NCBI GenBank assembly: GCA_036250195.1
Contig: JAVHZZ010000004.1
Span: forward strand, 317,563,706 to 317,627,705
Length of the DNA: 64,000 nucleotides
Direction of reading: 5' to 3'
Source of the DNA: Mixophyes australis
Lineage: Eukaryota > Chordata > Amphibia > Anura > Limnodynastidae
A program made the position numbers and the translations under genes. Under the pieces are notes generated by a model that was not told the origin of the DNA, searched no databases, and was given only the letters and a program-made list of their open reading frames with translations. This document shows, in pieces, positions 49,386 through 61,504 of this stretch (positions are counted from its first letter, which is position 1; each line of letters starts with the position of its first letter).

Positions 49386-50639
49386 AAATGAATACAAGTG
49401 AGAAAAGCCAAACACATTCATGTCTCTGTAAATATGTTTGCTACACTTACTTTATTAGCTCTATTAATTTGAAACCATTGTGGATAAAAATTTACAGTTC
49501 CCAGATAAACCAAACAGAAAGCACTTAACAATTTGGAAATTGAAAAGTCAGAAATTTCAAAGACTCAAAAAATGTAATAGTCTTACATGTATCCTATTTC
49601 AAATAGGGTAATTGCTTACCTACAGTCAAAAAGTGGAGCTGTTCTAACAGGTTGATCTTCAGTTTGAGTTCCAAGTTAAACTAAAATTCCCATGCACTTG
49701 TAATCCTTTTACAAGCCTAAACAATACAGTCACCAGCCAATCTGAAGTGAGATGACCTTTTCTTTGTCTTTCCCCAATAGAGGGGTGGGGCAATCTGGCT
49801 TTAAGACAAATGGAGGTGCCTATTTCATTTACATATGCATACAAGACACTCTCTGCATAACAATAGGCATGGCTTGGATGAAACTTTCAATCAGATGATT
49901 CCAGAGATTCCAAGGAACTTGCTTCCTGTAGATAATTGACATCTTATATACTAAAGATCCTAATGAATTGTAATATTTTTCAATGTTATCATAAAACATT
50001 AAACATGTGTTGGAAATCTTAAGTTGTAACTAATGTGTAAAGCAATATGGAGAAATACCATATAAAGCATTGGTATATGCTAAATGGTGTCCAAATCCTA
50101 TTGTATATAAGCATTCTAGAACCAGCAAGTGTTCTAGAAGACATCATAACAATGTCCCTAAATCTGAACATTCCAAATATATCTGTCTAGCAACTATACA
50201 TTTTGTGGTGCTTTGTTGCAGTAAATAATACTGGCAAATATATGTATGAACAGATTAAAACATTAATCCTTTAAAAATGCTATGGATAGAAAGTGTTGTG
50301 CCATTAAACAAATATAGTGATGCACCATTTCTAGAGCAGGATGTTTAACATGCCCAAAATAACAACTGAATGCAAACAAGCTAAGTATAAGAACTAGATT
50401 TTCAAGCTCAAAAATGGTCAAGGGAAGCACTGACGTTAGATTTCTATGTAAATCTAGAAAACCTAAAAGGCAATACAACCCAAAATAAATATATCAGACT
50501 GGAAGATGTTGCCCAATGCCTACAATGCCCAAAACAGGAAGCACTTTCTCATCAGAAATGGAACAAAAGAGAGAGCTTTGTTTTGGGTGATTTAAGCTTG
50601 GAATGAATGTAGATGTAAATCTGAATATTCAGGAACAAT
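49386..50639 (+). repeat. Unit U28, short 1,254-bp unit (block A, member 1)
   Basis: Shares 'gtcagaaattt', 'gtcaaaaag' and 'ttttacaag' (near 49551, 49625 and 49707) with U31 and U34. The last variant destroys the minus-strand TATA. States 628G, 894G and 991A. Confidence 0.97.
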
Positions 50640-51893
50640 AAATGAATACAAGTGAGAAAAGCCAAACACATTCATGTCTCTGTAAATATGTTTGCTACAC
50701 TTACTTTATTAGCTCTATTAATTTGAAACCATTGTGGATAAAAATTTACAGTTCCCAGATAAACCAAACAGAAAGCACTTAACAATTTGGAAATTGAAAA
50801 GTCAGAGATTTCAAAGACTCAAAAAATGTAATAGTCTTACATGTATCCTATTTCAAATAGGGTAATTGCTTACCTACAGTCAAGAAGTGGAGCTGTTCTA
50901 ACAGGTTGATCTTCAGTTTGAGTTCCAAGTTAAACTAAAATTCCCATGCACTTGTAATCCTTTTATAAGCCTAAACAATACAGTCATCAGCCAATCTGAA
51001 GTGAGATGACCTTTTCTTTGTCTTTCCCCAATAGAGGGGTGGGGCAATCTGGCTTTAAGACAAATGGAGGTGCCTATTTCATTTACATATGCATACAAGA
51101 CACTCTCTGCATAACAATAGGCATGGCTTGGATGAAACTTTCAATCAGATGATTCCAGAGATTCCAAGGAACTTGCTTCCTGTAGATAATTGACATCTTA
51201 TATACTAAAGATCCTAATGAATTGTAATATTTTTCAATGTTATCATAAAACATTAAACATGTGTTGGAAATCTTAAGTTGTAACTAATGTGTAAAGCAAT
51301 ATGGAGAAATACCATATAAAGCATTGGTATATGCTAAATGGTGTCCAAATCCTATTGTATATAAGCATTCTAGAACCAGCAAGTGTTCTAGAAGACATCA
51401 TAACAATGTCCCTAAATCTGAACATTCCAAATATATCTGTCTAGCAACTATACATTTTGTGGTGCTTTGTTGCAGTAAATAATACTGGCAAATATATGTA
51501 TGAACAGATTAAAACATTAATCCTTTAAAAATGCTATGTATAGAAAGTGTTGTGCCATTAAACAAATATAGTGATGCACCATTTCTAGAGCAGGATGTTT
51601 AACATGCCCAAAATAACAACTGAATGCAAACAAGCTAAGTATAAGAACTAGATTTTCAAGCTCAAAAATGGTCAAGGGAAGCACTGACGTTAGATTTCTA
51701 TGTAAATCTAGAAAACCTAAAAGGCAATACAACCCAAAATAAATATATCAGACTGGAAGATGTTGCCCAATGCCTACAATGCCCAAAACAGGAAGCATTT
51801 TCTCATCAGAAATGGAACAAAAGAGAGAGCTTTGTTTTGGGTGATTTAAGCTTGGAATGAATGTAGATGTAAATCTGAATATTCAGGAACAAT
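50640..51893 (+). repeat. Unit U29, short 1,254-bp unit (block A, member 2)
   Basis: 348T, 290G, 628G and 991A, with 'ctatgtatag' near 51535 and 'gaagcatttt' near 51791. U32 and U35 share all of these. Confidence 0.97.
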
Positions 51894-53794
51894 AAATGAA
51901 TACAAGTGAGAAAATCCAAACACATTCATGTCTCTGTAAATATGTTTGCTACACTTACTTTATTAGCTCTATTAATTTGAAACCATTGTGGATAAAAATT
52001 TACAGTTCCCAGATAAACCAAACAGAAAGCACTTAACAATTTGGAAATTGAAAAGTCAGAGATTTCAAAGACTCAAAAAATGTAATAGTCTTACATGTAT
52101 CCTATTTCAAATAGGGTAATTGCTTACCTACAGTCAAGAAGTGGAGCTGTTCTAACAGGTTGATCTTCAGTTTGAGTACCAAGTTAAACTAAAATTCCCA
52201 TGCACTTGTAATCCTTTTATAAGCCTAAACAATACAGTCACCAGCCAATCTGAAGTGAGATGACCTTTTCTTTGTCTTTCCCCAATAGAGGGGTGGGTTA
52301 ATCTGGCTTTAAGACAAATGGAGGTGCCTATTTCATTTACATATGCATACAAGACACTCTCTGCATAACAATAGGCATGGCTTGGATGAAACTTTCAATC
52401 AGATGATTCCAGAGATTCCAAGGAACTTGCTTCCTGTAGATAATTGACATCTTATATACTAAAGATCCTAATGAATTGTAATATTTTTCAATGTTATCAT
52501 AAAACATTAAACATGTGTTGGAAATCTTAAGTTGTAACTAATGTGTAAAGCAATATGGAGAAATACCATATAAAGCATTGGTATATGCTAAATGGTGTCC
52601 AAATCCTATTGTATATAAGCATTCTAGAACCAGCAAGTGTTCTAGAAGACATCATAACAATGTCCCTAAATCTGAACATTCCAAATATATCTGTCTAGCA
52701 ACTATACATTTTGTGGTGCTTTGTTGCAGTAAATAATACGAGCAAATATATGTATGAACAGATTAAAACATTAATCCTTTAAAAATGCTATGGATAGAAA
52801 GTGTTGTGCCATTAAACAAATATAGTGATGCACCATTTCTAGAGCAGGATGTTTAAAATGCCCAAAATAACAACTGAATGCAAGCAAGCTAAGTATAAGA
52901 ACTAGATTTTCAAGCTCAAAAATGGTCAAGGGAAGCACTGACGTTAGATTTCTATAAAAATCTAGAAAACCTAAAAGGCAATACAACCCAAAATAAATAT
53001 ATCCGACTGGAAGATGTTGCCCAATGCCTACAATGCCCAAAACAGGAAGCACTTTCTCACCAGAAATGGAACAAAAGAGAGAGCTTTGTTTTGGGTGATT
53101 TAAGCTTGGAATGAATTTAGATGGATTGTGCTTTGTGGATCGTGCATGCTTTGTGGATCCATCCTGGAAAGCCTTCTTTTTTTGGCAGTTGCCTTGAGAG
53201 ATAACTTGTTAATTCCAATGTTGTTGAAGTTAAGTTGCCTATCAGATTTACAGTTTGAAGATAAACACCTAATTTTTCATGTTTTAAGCCACATTTACAA
53301 AAGCATAAAATTGTTGTTCCTTACATTTTGACACCATACAGACAGGATGAATTTGCATATACAATGCCCTAAACAACACAGCACTGTCCTATAAAAGATA
53401 CACAGGAAAGTGCTTAGTTTAGAGTGTTGAATACATTGTTATTTGCCTGAATTATAGAAAATAAAGGAAATTGACAACATTTCAAGATTTCCTGCTGCGT
53501 TTCCCATCATTCAAACTAGGAAGCATTTCATATAGTTCAACTCTAATAAAATATACTGATAACAATTTGCAAATTGAAAAGTCAGAGATTTCAAAGACGA
53601 AAATAAAATGAAATAGTCTCACATGTATCCGATTTCAAAATAAATATATCAGACTGGAAGATGTTGCCCAATGCCTGCAATGCCCAAAACAGGAAGCACT
53701 TTCTCACCAGAAATGGAACAAAAGAGAGAGCTTTGTTTTGGGTGATTTAAGCTTGGAATGAATGTAGATGTAAATCTGAATATTCAGGAACAAT
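51894..53794 (+). repeat. Unit U30, full 1,901 bp (block A, member 3)
   Basis: Shares 'gagtaccaag' (near 52175) and 'gggtgggttaat' (near 52293) with U33 and U36 only. Its 3' part has the U27-like 'ttaaaatgc' and 'ctataaaaat' variants, 1647A and 1784G. Private 'atacgagc' near 52737 adds a CpG. Confidence 0.97.
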
Positions 53795-55048
53795 AAATGA
53801 ATACAAGTGAGAAAAGCCAAACACATTCATGTCTCTGTAAATATGTTTGCTACACTTACTTTATTAGCTCTATTAATTTGAAACCATTGTGGATAAAAAT
53901 TTACAGTTCCCAGATAAACCAAACAGAAAGCACTTAACAATTTGGAAATTGAAAAGTCAGAAATTTCAAAGACTCAAAAAATGTAATAGTCTTACATGTA
54001 TCCTATTTCAAATAGGGTAATTGCTTACCTACAGTCAAAAAGTGGAGCTGTTCTAACAGGTTGATCTTCAGTTTGAGTTCCAAGTTAAACTAAAATTCCC
54101 ATGCACTTGTAATCCTTTTACAAGCCTAAACAATACAGTCACCAGCCAATCTGAAGTGAGATGACCTTTTCTTTGTCTTTCCCCAATAGAGGGGTGGGGC
54201 AATCTGGCTTTAAGACAAATGGAGGTGCCTATTTCATTTACATATGCATACAAGACACTCTCTGCATAACAATAGGCATGGCTTGGATGAAACTTTCAAT
54301 CAGATGATTCCAGAGATTCCAAGGAACTTGCTTCCTGTAGATAATTGACATCTTATATACTAAAGATCCTAATGAATTGTAATATTTTTCAATGTTATCA
54401 TAAAACATTAAACATGTGTTGGAAATCTTAAGTTGTAACTAATGTGTAAAGCAATATGGAGAAATACCATATAAAGCATTGGTATATGCTAAATGGTGTC
54501 CAAATCCTATTGTATATAAGCATTCTAGAACCAGCAAGTGTTCTAGAAGACATCATAACAATGTCCCTAAATCTGAACATTCCAAATATATCTGTCTAGC
54601 AACTATACATTTTGTGGTGCTTTGTTGCAGTAAATAATACTGGCAAATATATGTATGAACAGATTAAAACATTAATCCTTTAAAAATGCTATGGATAGAA
54701 AGTGTTGTGCCATTAAACAAATATAGTGATGCACCATTTCTAGAGCAGGATGTTTAACATGCCCAAAATAACAACTGAATGCAAACAAGCTAAGTATAAG
54801 AACTAGATTTTCAAGCTCAAAAATGGTCAAGGGAAGCACTGACGTTAGATTTCTATGTAAATCTAGAAAACCTAAAAGGCAATACAACCCAAAATAAATA
54901 TATCAGACTGGAAGATGTTGCCCAATGCCTACAATGCCCAAAACAGGAAGCACTTTCTCATCAGAAATGGAACAAAAGAGAGAGCTTTGTTTTGGGTGAT
55001 TTAAGCTTGGAATGAATGTAGATGTAAATCTGAATATTCAGGAACAAT
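53795..55048 (+). repeat. Unit U31, short 1,254-bp unit (block B, member 1)
   Basis: Matches U28 and U34 at every marker inspected, including the TATA-disrupting 'ttttacaag' near 54116. Confidence 0.97.
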
Positions 55049-56302
55049 AAATGAATACAAGTGAGAAAAGCCAAACACATTCATGTCTCTGTAAATATGT
55101 TTGCTACACTTACTTTATTAGCTCTATTAATTTGAAACCATTGTGGATAAAAATTTACAGTTCCCAGATAAACCAAACAGAAAGCACTTAACAATTTGGA
55201 AATTGAAAAGTCAGAGATTTCAAAGACTCAAAAAATGTAATAGTCTTACATGTATCCTATTTCAAATAGGGTAATTGCTTACCTACAGTCAAGAAGTGGA
55301 GCTGTTCTAACAGGTTGATCTTCAGTTTGAGTTCCAAGTTAAACTAAAATTCCCATGCACTTGTAATCCTTTTATAAGCCTAAACAATACAGTCATCAGC
55401 CAATCTGAAGTGAGATGACCTTTTCTTTGTCTTTCCCCAATAGAGGGGTGGGGCAATCTGGCTTTAAGACAAATGGAGGTGCCTATTTCATTTACATATG
55501 CATACAAGACACTCTCTGCATAACAATAGGCATGGCTTGGATGAAACTTTCAATCAGATGATTCCAGAGATTCCAAGGAACTTGCTTCCTGTAGATAATT
55601 GACATCTTATATACTAAAGATCCTAATGAATTGTAATATTTTTCAATGTTATCATAAAACATTAAACATGTGTTGGAAATCTTAAGTTGTAACTAATGTG
55701 TAAAGCAATATGGAGAAATACCATATAAAGCATTGGTATATGCTAAATGGTGTCCAAATCCTATTGTATATAAGCATTCTAGAACCAGCAAGTGTTCTAG
55801 AAGACATCATAACAATGTCCCTAAATCTGAACATTCCAAATATATCTGTCTAGCAACTATACATTTTGTGGTGCTTTGTTGCAGTAAATAATACTGGCAA
55901 ATATATGTATGAACAGATTAAAACATTAATCCTTTAAAAATGCTATGTATAGAAAGTGTTGTGCCATTAAACAAATATAGTGATGCACCATTTCTAGAGC
56001 AGGATGTTTAACATGCCCAAAATAACAACTGAATGCAAACAAGCTAAGTATAAGAACTAGATTTTCAAGCTCAAAAATGGTCAAGGGAAGCACTGACGTT
56101 AGATTTCTATGTAAATCTAGAAAACCTAAAAGGCAATACAACCCAAAATAAATATATCAGACTGGAAGATGTTGCCCAATGCCTACAATGCCCAAAACAG
56201 GAAGCATTTTCTCATCAGAAATGGAACAAAAGAGAGAGCTTTGTTTTGGGTGATTTAAGCTTGGAATGAATGTAGATGTAAATCTGAATATTCAGGAACA
56301 AT
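55049..56302 (+). repeat. Unit U32, short 1,254-bp unit (block B, member 2)
   Basis: Matches U29 and U35: 348T, 991A, 'ctatgtatag' and 'gaagcatttt'. Confidence 0.97.
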
Positions 56303-57770
56303 AAATGAATACAAGTGAGAAAATCCAAACACATTCATGTCTCTGTAAATATGTTTGCTACACTTACTTTATTAGCTCTATTAATTTGAAACCATTGTGG
56401 ATAAAAATTTACAGTTCCCAGATAAACCAAACAGAAAGCACTTAACAATTTGGAAATTGAAAAGTCAGAGATTTCAAAGACTCAAAAAATGTAATAGTCT
56501 TACATGTATCCTATTTCAAATAGGGTAATTGCTTACCTACAGTCAAGAAGTGGAGCTGTTCTAACAGGTTGATCTTCAGTTTGAGTACCAAGTTAAACTA
56601 AAATTCCCATGCACTTGTAATCCTTTTATAAGCCTAAACAATACAGTCACCAGCCAATCTGAAGTGAGATGACCTTTTCTTTGTCTTTCCCCAATAGAGG
56701 GGTGGGTTAATCTGGCTTTAAGACAAATGGAGGTGCCTATTTCATTTACATATGCATACAAGACACTCTCTGCATAAAAATAGGCATGGCTTGGATGAAA
56801 CTTTCAATCAGATGATTCCAGAGATTCCAAGGAACTTGCTTCCTGTAGATAATTGACATCTTATATACTAAAGATCCTAATGAATTGTAATATTTTTCAA
56901 TGTTATCATAAAACATTAAACATGTGTTGGAAATCTTAAGTTGTAACTAATGTGTAAAGCAATATGGAGAAATACCATATAAAGCATTGGTATATGCTAA
57001 ATGGTGTCCAAATCCTATTGTATATAAGCATTCTAGAACCAGCAAGTGTTCTAGAAGACATCATAACAATGTCCCTAAATCTGAACATTCCAAATATATC
57101 TGTATAGCAACTATACATTTTGTGGTGCTTTGTTGCAGTAAATAATACTGGCAAATATATGTATGAACAGATTAAAACATTAATCCTTTAAAAATGCTAT
57201 GGATAGAAAGTGTTGTGCCATTAAACAAATATAGTGATGCACCATTTCTAGAGCAGGATGTTTAACATGCCCAAAATAACAACTGAATGCAAGCAAGCTA
57301 AGTATAAGAACTAGATTTTCAAGCTCAAAAATGGTCAAGGGAAGCACTGACGTTAGATTTCTATGTAAATCTAGAAAACCTAAAAGGCAATACAACCCAA
57401 AATAAATATATCCGACTGGAAGATGTTGCCCAATGCCTACAATGCCCAAAACAGGAAGAACTTTCTCACCAGAAATGGAACAAAAGAGAGAGCTTTGTTT
57501 TGGGTGATTTAAGCTTGGAATGAATTTAGATGGATTGTGCTTTGTGGATCGTGCATGCTTTGTGGATCCATCCTGGAAAGCCTTCTTTTTTTGGCAGTTG
57601 CCTTGAGAGATAACTTGTTAATTCCAATGTTGTTGAAGTTAAGTTGCCTATCAGATTTACAGTTTGAAGATAAACACCTAATTTTTCATGTTTTAAGCCA
57701 CATTTACAAAAGCATAAAATTGTTGTTCCTTACATTTTGACACCATACAGACAGGATGAATTTGCATATA

Positions 57771-58062
57771 CAATGCCCTAAACAACACAGCACTGTCCTA
57801 TAAAAGATACACAGGAAAGTGCTTAGTTTAGAGTGTTGAATACATTGTTATTTGCCTGAATTATAGAAAATAAAGGAAATTGACAACATTTCAAGATTTC
57901 CTGCTGCGTTTCCCATCAATGCCCTAAACAACACAGCACTGTCCTATAAAAGATACACAGGAAAGTGCTTAGTTTAGAGTGTTGAATACATTGTTATTTG
58001 CCTGAATTATAGAAAATAAAGGAAATTGACAACATTTCAAGATTTCCTGCTGCGTTTCCCAT
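57771..58062 (+). repeat. 146-bp tandem duplication in U33
   Basis: 'caatgccctaaac' at 57771 restarts at 57917, directly after 'tttcccat'. The segment (57771-57916, then 57917-58062) contains the TATA box, so TATAAAAG occurs twice; the octamer lies just outside. The two parent sequences share only 'ca' at the joint, a microhomology signature unlike the R1/R2 exchanges. Confidence 0.95.
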
Positions 58063-58190
58063 CATTCAAACTAGGAAGCATTTCATATAGTTCAACTCTA
58101 ATAAAATATACTGATAACAATTTGCAAATTGAAAAGTCAGAGATTTCAAAGACGAAAATAAAATGAAATAGTCTCACATGTATCCGATTT

Positions 58191-58325
58191 CAAAATAAAT
58201 ATATCAGACTGGAAGATGTTGCCCAATGCCTACAATGCCCAAAACAGGAAGCACTTTCTCACCAGAAATGGAACAAAAGAGAGAGCTTTGTTTTGGGTGA
58301 TTTAAGCTTGGAATGAATTTAGATG
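58191..58325 (+). repeat. R2-to-R1 hybrid repeat: duplication junction in U33
   Basis: Enters as R2 (R2-type A at 58206) and leaves as R1 (R1-type T at 58319, then 'gattgtgc'). This is the reciprocal configuration to the short-unit junction and adds exactly 647 bp. The crossover lies between 58207 and 58318, a different interval from the short-unit crossover. Confidence 0.94.
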
Positions 58326-58996
58326 GATTGTGCTTTGTGGATCGTGCATGCTTTGTGGATCCATCCTGGAAAGCCTTCTTTTTTTGGCAGTTGCCTTGAG
58401 AGATAACTTGTTAATTCCAATGTTGTTGAAGTTAAGTTGCCTATCAGATTTACAGTTTGAAGATAAACACCTAATTTTTCATGTTTTAAGCCACATTTAC
58501 AAAAGCATAAAATTGTTGTTCCTTACATTTTGACACCATACAGACAGGATGAATTTGCATATACAATGCCCTAAACAACACAGCACTGTCCTATAAAAGA
58601 TACACAGGAAAGTGCTTAGTTTAGAGTGTTGAATACATTGTTATTTGCCTGAATTATAGAAAATAAAGGAAATTGACAACATTTCAAGATTTCCTGCTGC
58701 GTTTCCCATCATTCAAACTAGGAAGCATTTCATATAGTTCAACTCTAATAAAATATACTGATAACAATTTGCAAATTGAAAAGTCAGAGATTTCAAAGAC
58801 GAAAATAAAATGAAATAGTCTCACATGTATCCGATTTCAAAATAAATATATCAGACTGGAAGATGTTGCCCAATGCCTGCAATGCCCAAAACAGGAAGCA
58901 CTTTCTCACCAGAAATGGAACAAAAGAGAGAGCTTTGTTTTGGGTGATTTAAGCTTGGAATGAATGTAGATGTAAATCTGAATATTCAGGAACAAT

Positions 58997-60250
58997 AAAT
59001 GAATACAAGTGAGAAAAGCCAAACACATTCATGTCTCTGTAAATATGTTTGCTACACTTACTTTATTAGCTCTATTAATTTGAAACCATTGTGGATAAAA
59101 ATTTACAGTTCCCAGATAAACCAAACAGAAAGCACTTAACAATTTGGAAATTGAAAAGTCAGAAATTTCAAAGACTCAAAAAATGTAATAGTCTTACATG
59201 TATCCTATTTCAAATAGGGTAATTGCTTACCTACAGTCAAAAAGTGGAGCTGTTCTAACAGGTTGATCTTCAGTTTGAGTTCCAAGTTAAACTAAAATTC
59301 CCATGCACTTGTAATCCTTTTACAAGCCTAAACAATACAGTCACCAGCCAATCTGAAGTGAGATGACCTTTTCTTTGTCTTTCCCCAATAGAGGGGTGGG
59401 GCAATCTGGCTTTAAGACAAATGGAGGTGCCTATTTCATTTACATATGCATACAAGACACTCTCTGCATAACAATAGGCATGGCTTGGATGAAACTTTCA
59501 ATCAGATGATTCCAGAGATTCCAAGGAACTTGCTTCCTGTAGATAATTGACATCTTATATACTAAAGATCCTAATGAATTGTAATATTTTTCAATGTTAT
59601 CATAAAACATTAAACATGTGTTGGAAATCTTAAGTTGTAACTAATGTGTAAAGCAATATGGAGAAATACCATATAAAGCATTGGTATATGCTAAATGGTG
59701 TCCAAATCCTATTGTATATAAGCATTCTAGAACCAGCAAGTGTTCTAGAAGACATCATAACAATGTCCCTAAATCTGAACATTCCAAATATATCTGTCTA
59801 GCAACTATACATTTTGTGGTGCTTTGTTGCAGTAAATAATACTGGCAAATATATGTATGAACAGATTAAAACATTAATCCTTTAAAAATGCTATGGATAG
59901 AAAGTGTTGTGCCATTAAACAAATATAGTGATGCACCATTTCTAGAGCAGGATGTTTAACATGCCCAAAATAACAACTGAATGCAAACAAGCTAAGTATA
60001 AGAACTAGATTTTCAAGCTCAAAAATGGTCAAGGGAAGCACTGACGTTAGATTTCTATGTAAATCTAGAAAACCTAAAAGGCAATACAACCCAAAATAAA
60101 TATATCAGACTGGAAGATGTTGCCCAATGCCTACAATGCCCAAAACAGGAAGCACTTTCTCATCAGAAATGGAACAAAAGAGAGAGCTTTGTTTTGGGTG
60201 ATTTAAGCTTGGAATGAATGTAGATGTAAATCTGAATATTCAGGAACAAT
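58997..60250 (+). repeat. Unit U34, short 1,254-bp unit (block C, member 1)
   Basis: Matches U28 and U31, including 'gtcaaaaag' and 'ttttacaag' near 59236 and 59318. Confidence 0.97.
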
Positions 60251-61504
60251 AAATGAATACAAGTGAGAAAAGCCAAACACATTCATGTCTCTGTAAATAT
60301 GTTTGCTACACTTACTTTATTAGCTCTATTAATTTGAAACCATTGTGGATAAAAATTTACAGTTCCCAGATAAACCAAACAGAAAGCACTTAACAATTTG
60401 GAAATTGAAAAGTCAGAGATTTCAAAGACTCAAAAAATGTAATAGTCTTACATGTATCCTATTTCAAATAGGGTAATTGCTTACCTACAGTCAAGAAGTG
60501 GAGCTGTTCTAACAGGTTGATCTTCAGTTTGAGTTCCAAGTTAAACTAAAATTCCCATGCACTTGTAATCCTTTTATAAGCCTAAACAATACAGTCATCA
60601 GCCAATCTGAAGTGAGATGACCTTTTCTTTGTCTTTCCCCAATAGAGGGGTGGGGCAATCTGGCTTTAAGACAAATGGAGGTGCCTATTTCATTTACATA
60701 TGCATACAAGACACTCTCTGCATAACAATAGGCATGGCTTGGATGAAACTTTCAATCAGATGATTCCAGAGATTCCAAGGAACTTGCTTCCTGTAGATAA
60801 TTGACATCTTATATACTAAAGATCCTAATGAATTGTAATATTTTTCAATGTTATCATAAAACATTAAACATGTGTTGGAAATCTTAAGTTGTAACTAATG
60901 TGTAAAGCAATATGGAGAAATACCATATAAAGCATTGGTATATGCTAAATGGTGTCCAAATCCTATTGTATATAAGCATTCTAGAACCAGCAAGTGTTCT
61001 AGAAGACATCATAACAATGTCCCTAAATCTGAACATTCCAAATATATCTGTCTAGCAACTATACATTTTGTGGTGCTTTGTTGCAGTAAATAATACTGGC
61101 AAATATATGTATGAACAGATTAAAACATTAATCCTTTAAAAATGCTATGTATAGAAAGTGTTGTGCCATTAAACAAATATAGTGATGCACCATTTCTAGA
61201 GCAGGATGTTTAACATGCCCAAAATAACAACTGAATGCAAACAAGCTAAGTATAAGAACTAGATTTTCAAGCTCAAAAATGGTCAAGGGAAGCACTGACG
61301 TTAGATTTCTATGTAAATCTAGAAAACCTAAAAGGCAATACAACCCAAAATAAATATATCAGACTGGAAGATGTTGCCCAATGCCTACAATGCCCAAAAC
61401 AGGAAGCATTTTCTCATCAGAAATGGAACAAAAGAGAGAGCTTTGTTTTGGGTGATTTAAGCTTGGAATGAATGTAGATGTAAATCTGAATATTCAGGAA
61501 CAAT
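60251..61504 (+). repeat. Unit U35, short 1,254-bp unit (block C, member 2)
   Basis: Matches U29 and U32: 348T, 991A, 'ctatgtatag' and 'gaagcatttt'. Confidence 0.97.

Larger units (their letters stand above)
49386..53794 (+). repeat. Distal higher-order block A (U28-U30), 4,409 bp
   Basis: Short, short, full (1,254+1,254+1,901). Member-specific variants recur in blocks B and C. An earlier U22-U24 run has the same length pattern but different haplotypes. Confidence 0.92.
53795..58996 (+). repeat. Distal higher-order block B (U31-U33), 5,202 bp
   Basis: Short, short, 2,694-bp unit. Longer than block A by 793 bp, all of it in the third member. Confidence 0.92.
56303..58996 (+). repeat. Unit U33, expanded 2,694-bp unit (block B, member 3)
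   Basis: Equals 1,901 + 146 + 647 bp. The 5' part carries the U30 variants 'gagtaccaag' and 'gggtgggttaat'. The middle carries 802A and 1157A, as in U21/U24. The first passage through the 3' region contains the 146-bp tandem duplication, then reaches R2 but exits as R1 and runs through the 647-bp segment a second time, ending with 1647A and 1784G like U30. The 18-bp doublet region therefore occurs twice, at about 57538 and 58331. Confidence 0.97.

Noticed and set aside
56303..58996. U33 extra length as foreign insertion
   Set aside because: All 793 extra bases are copies of unit sequence (146-bp duplication plus 647-bp module).
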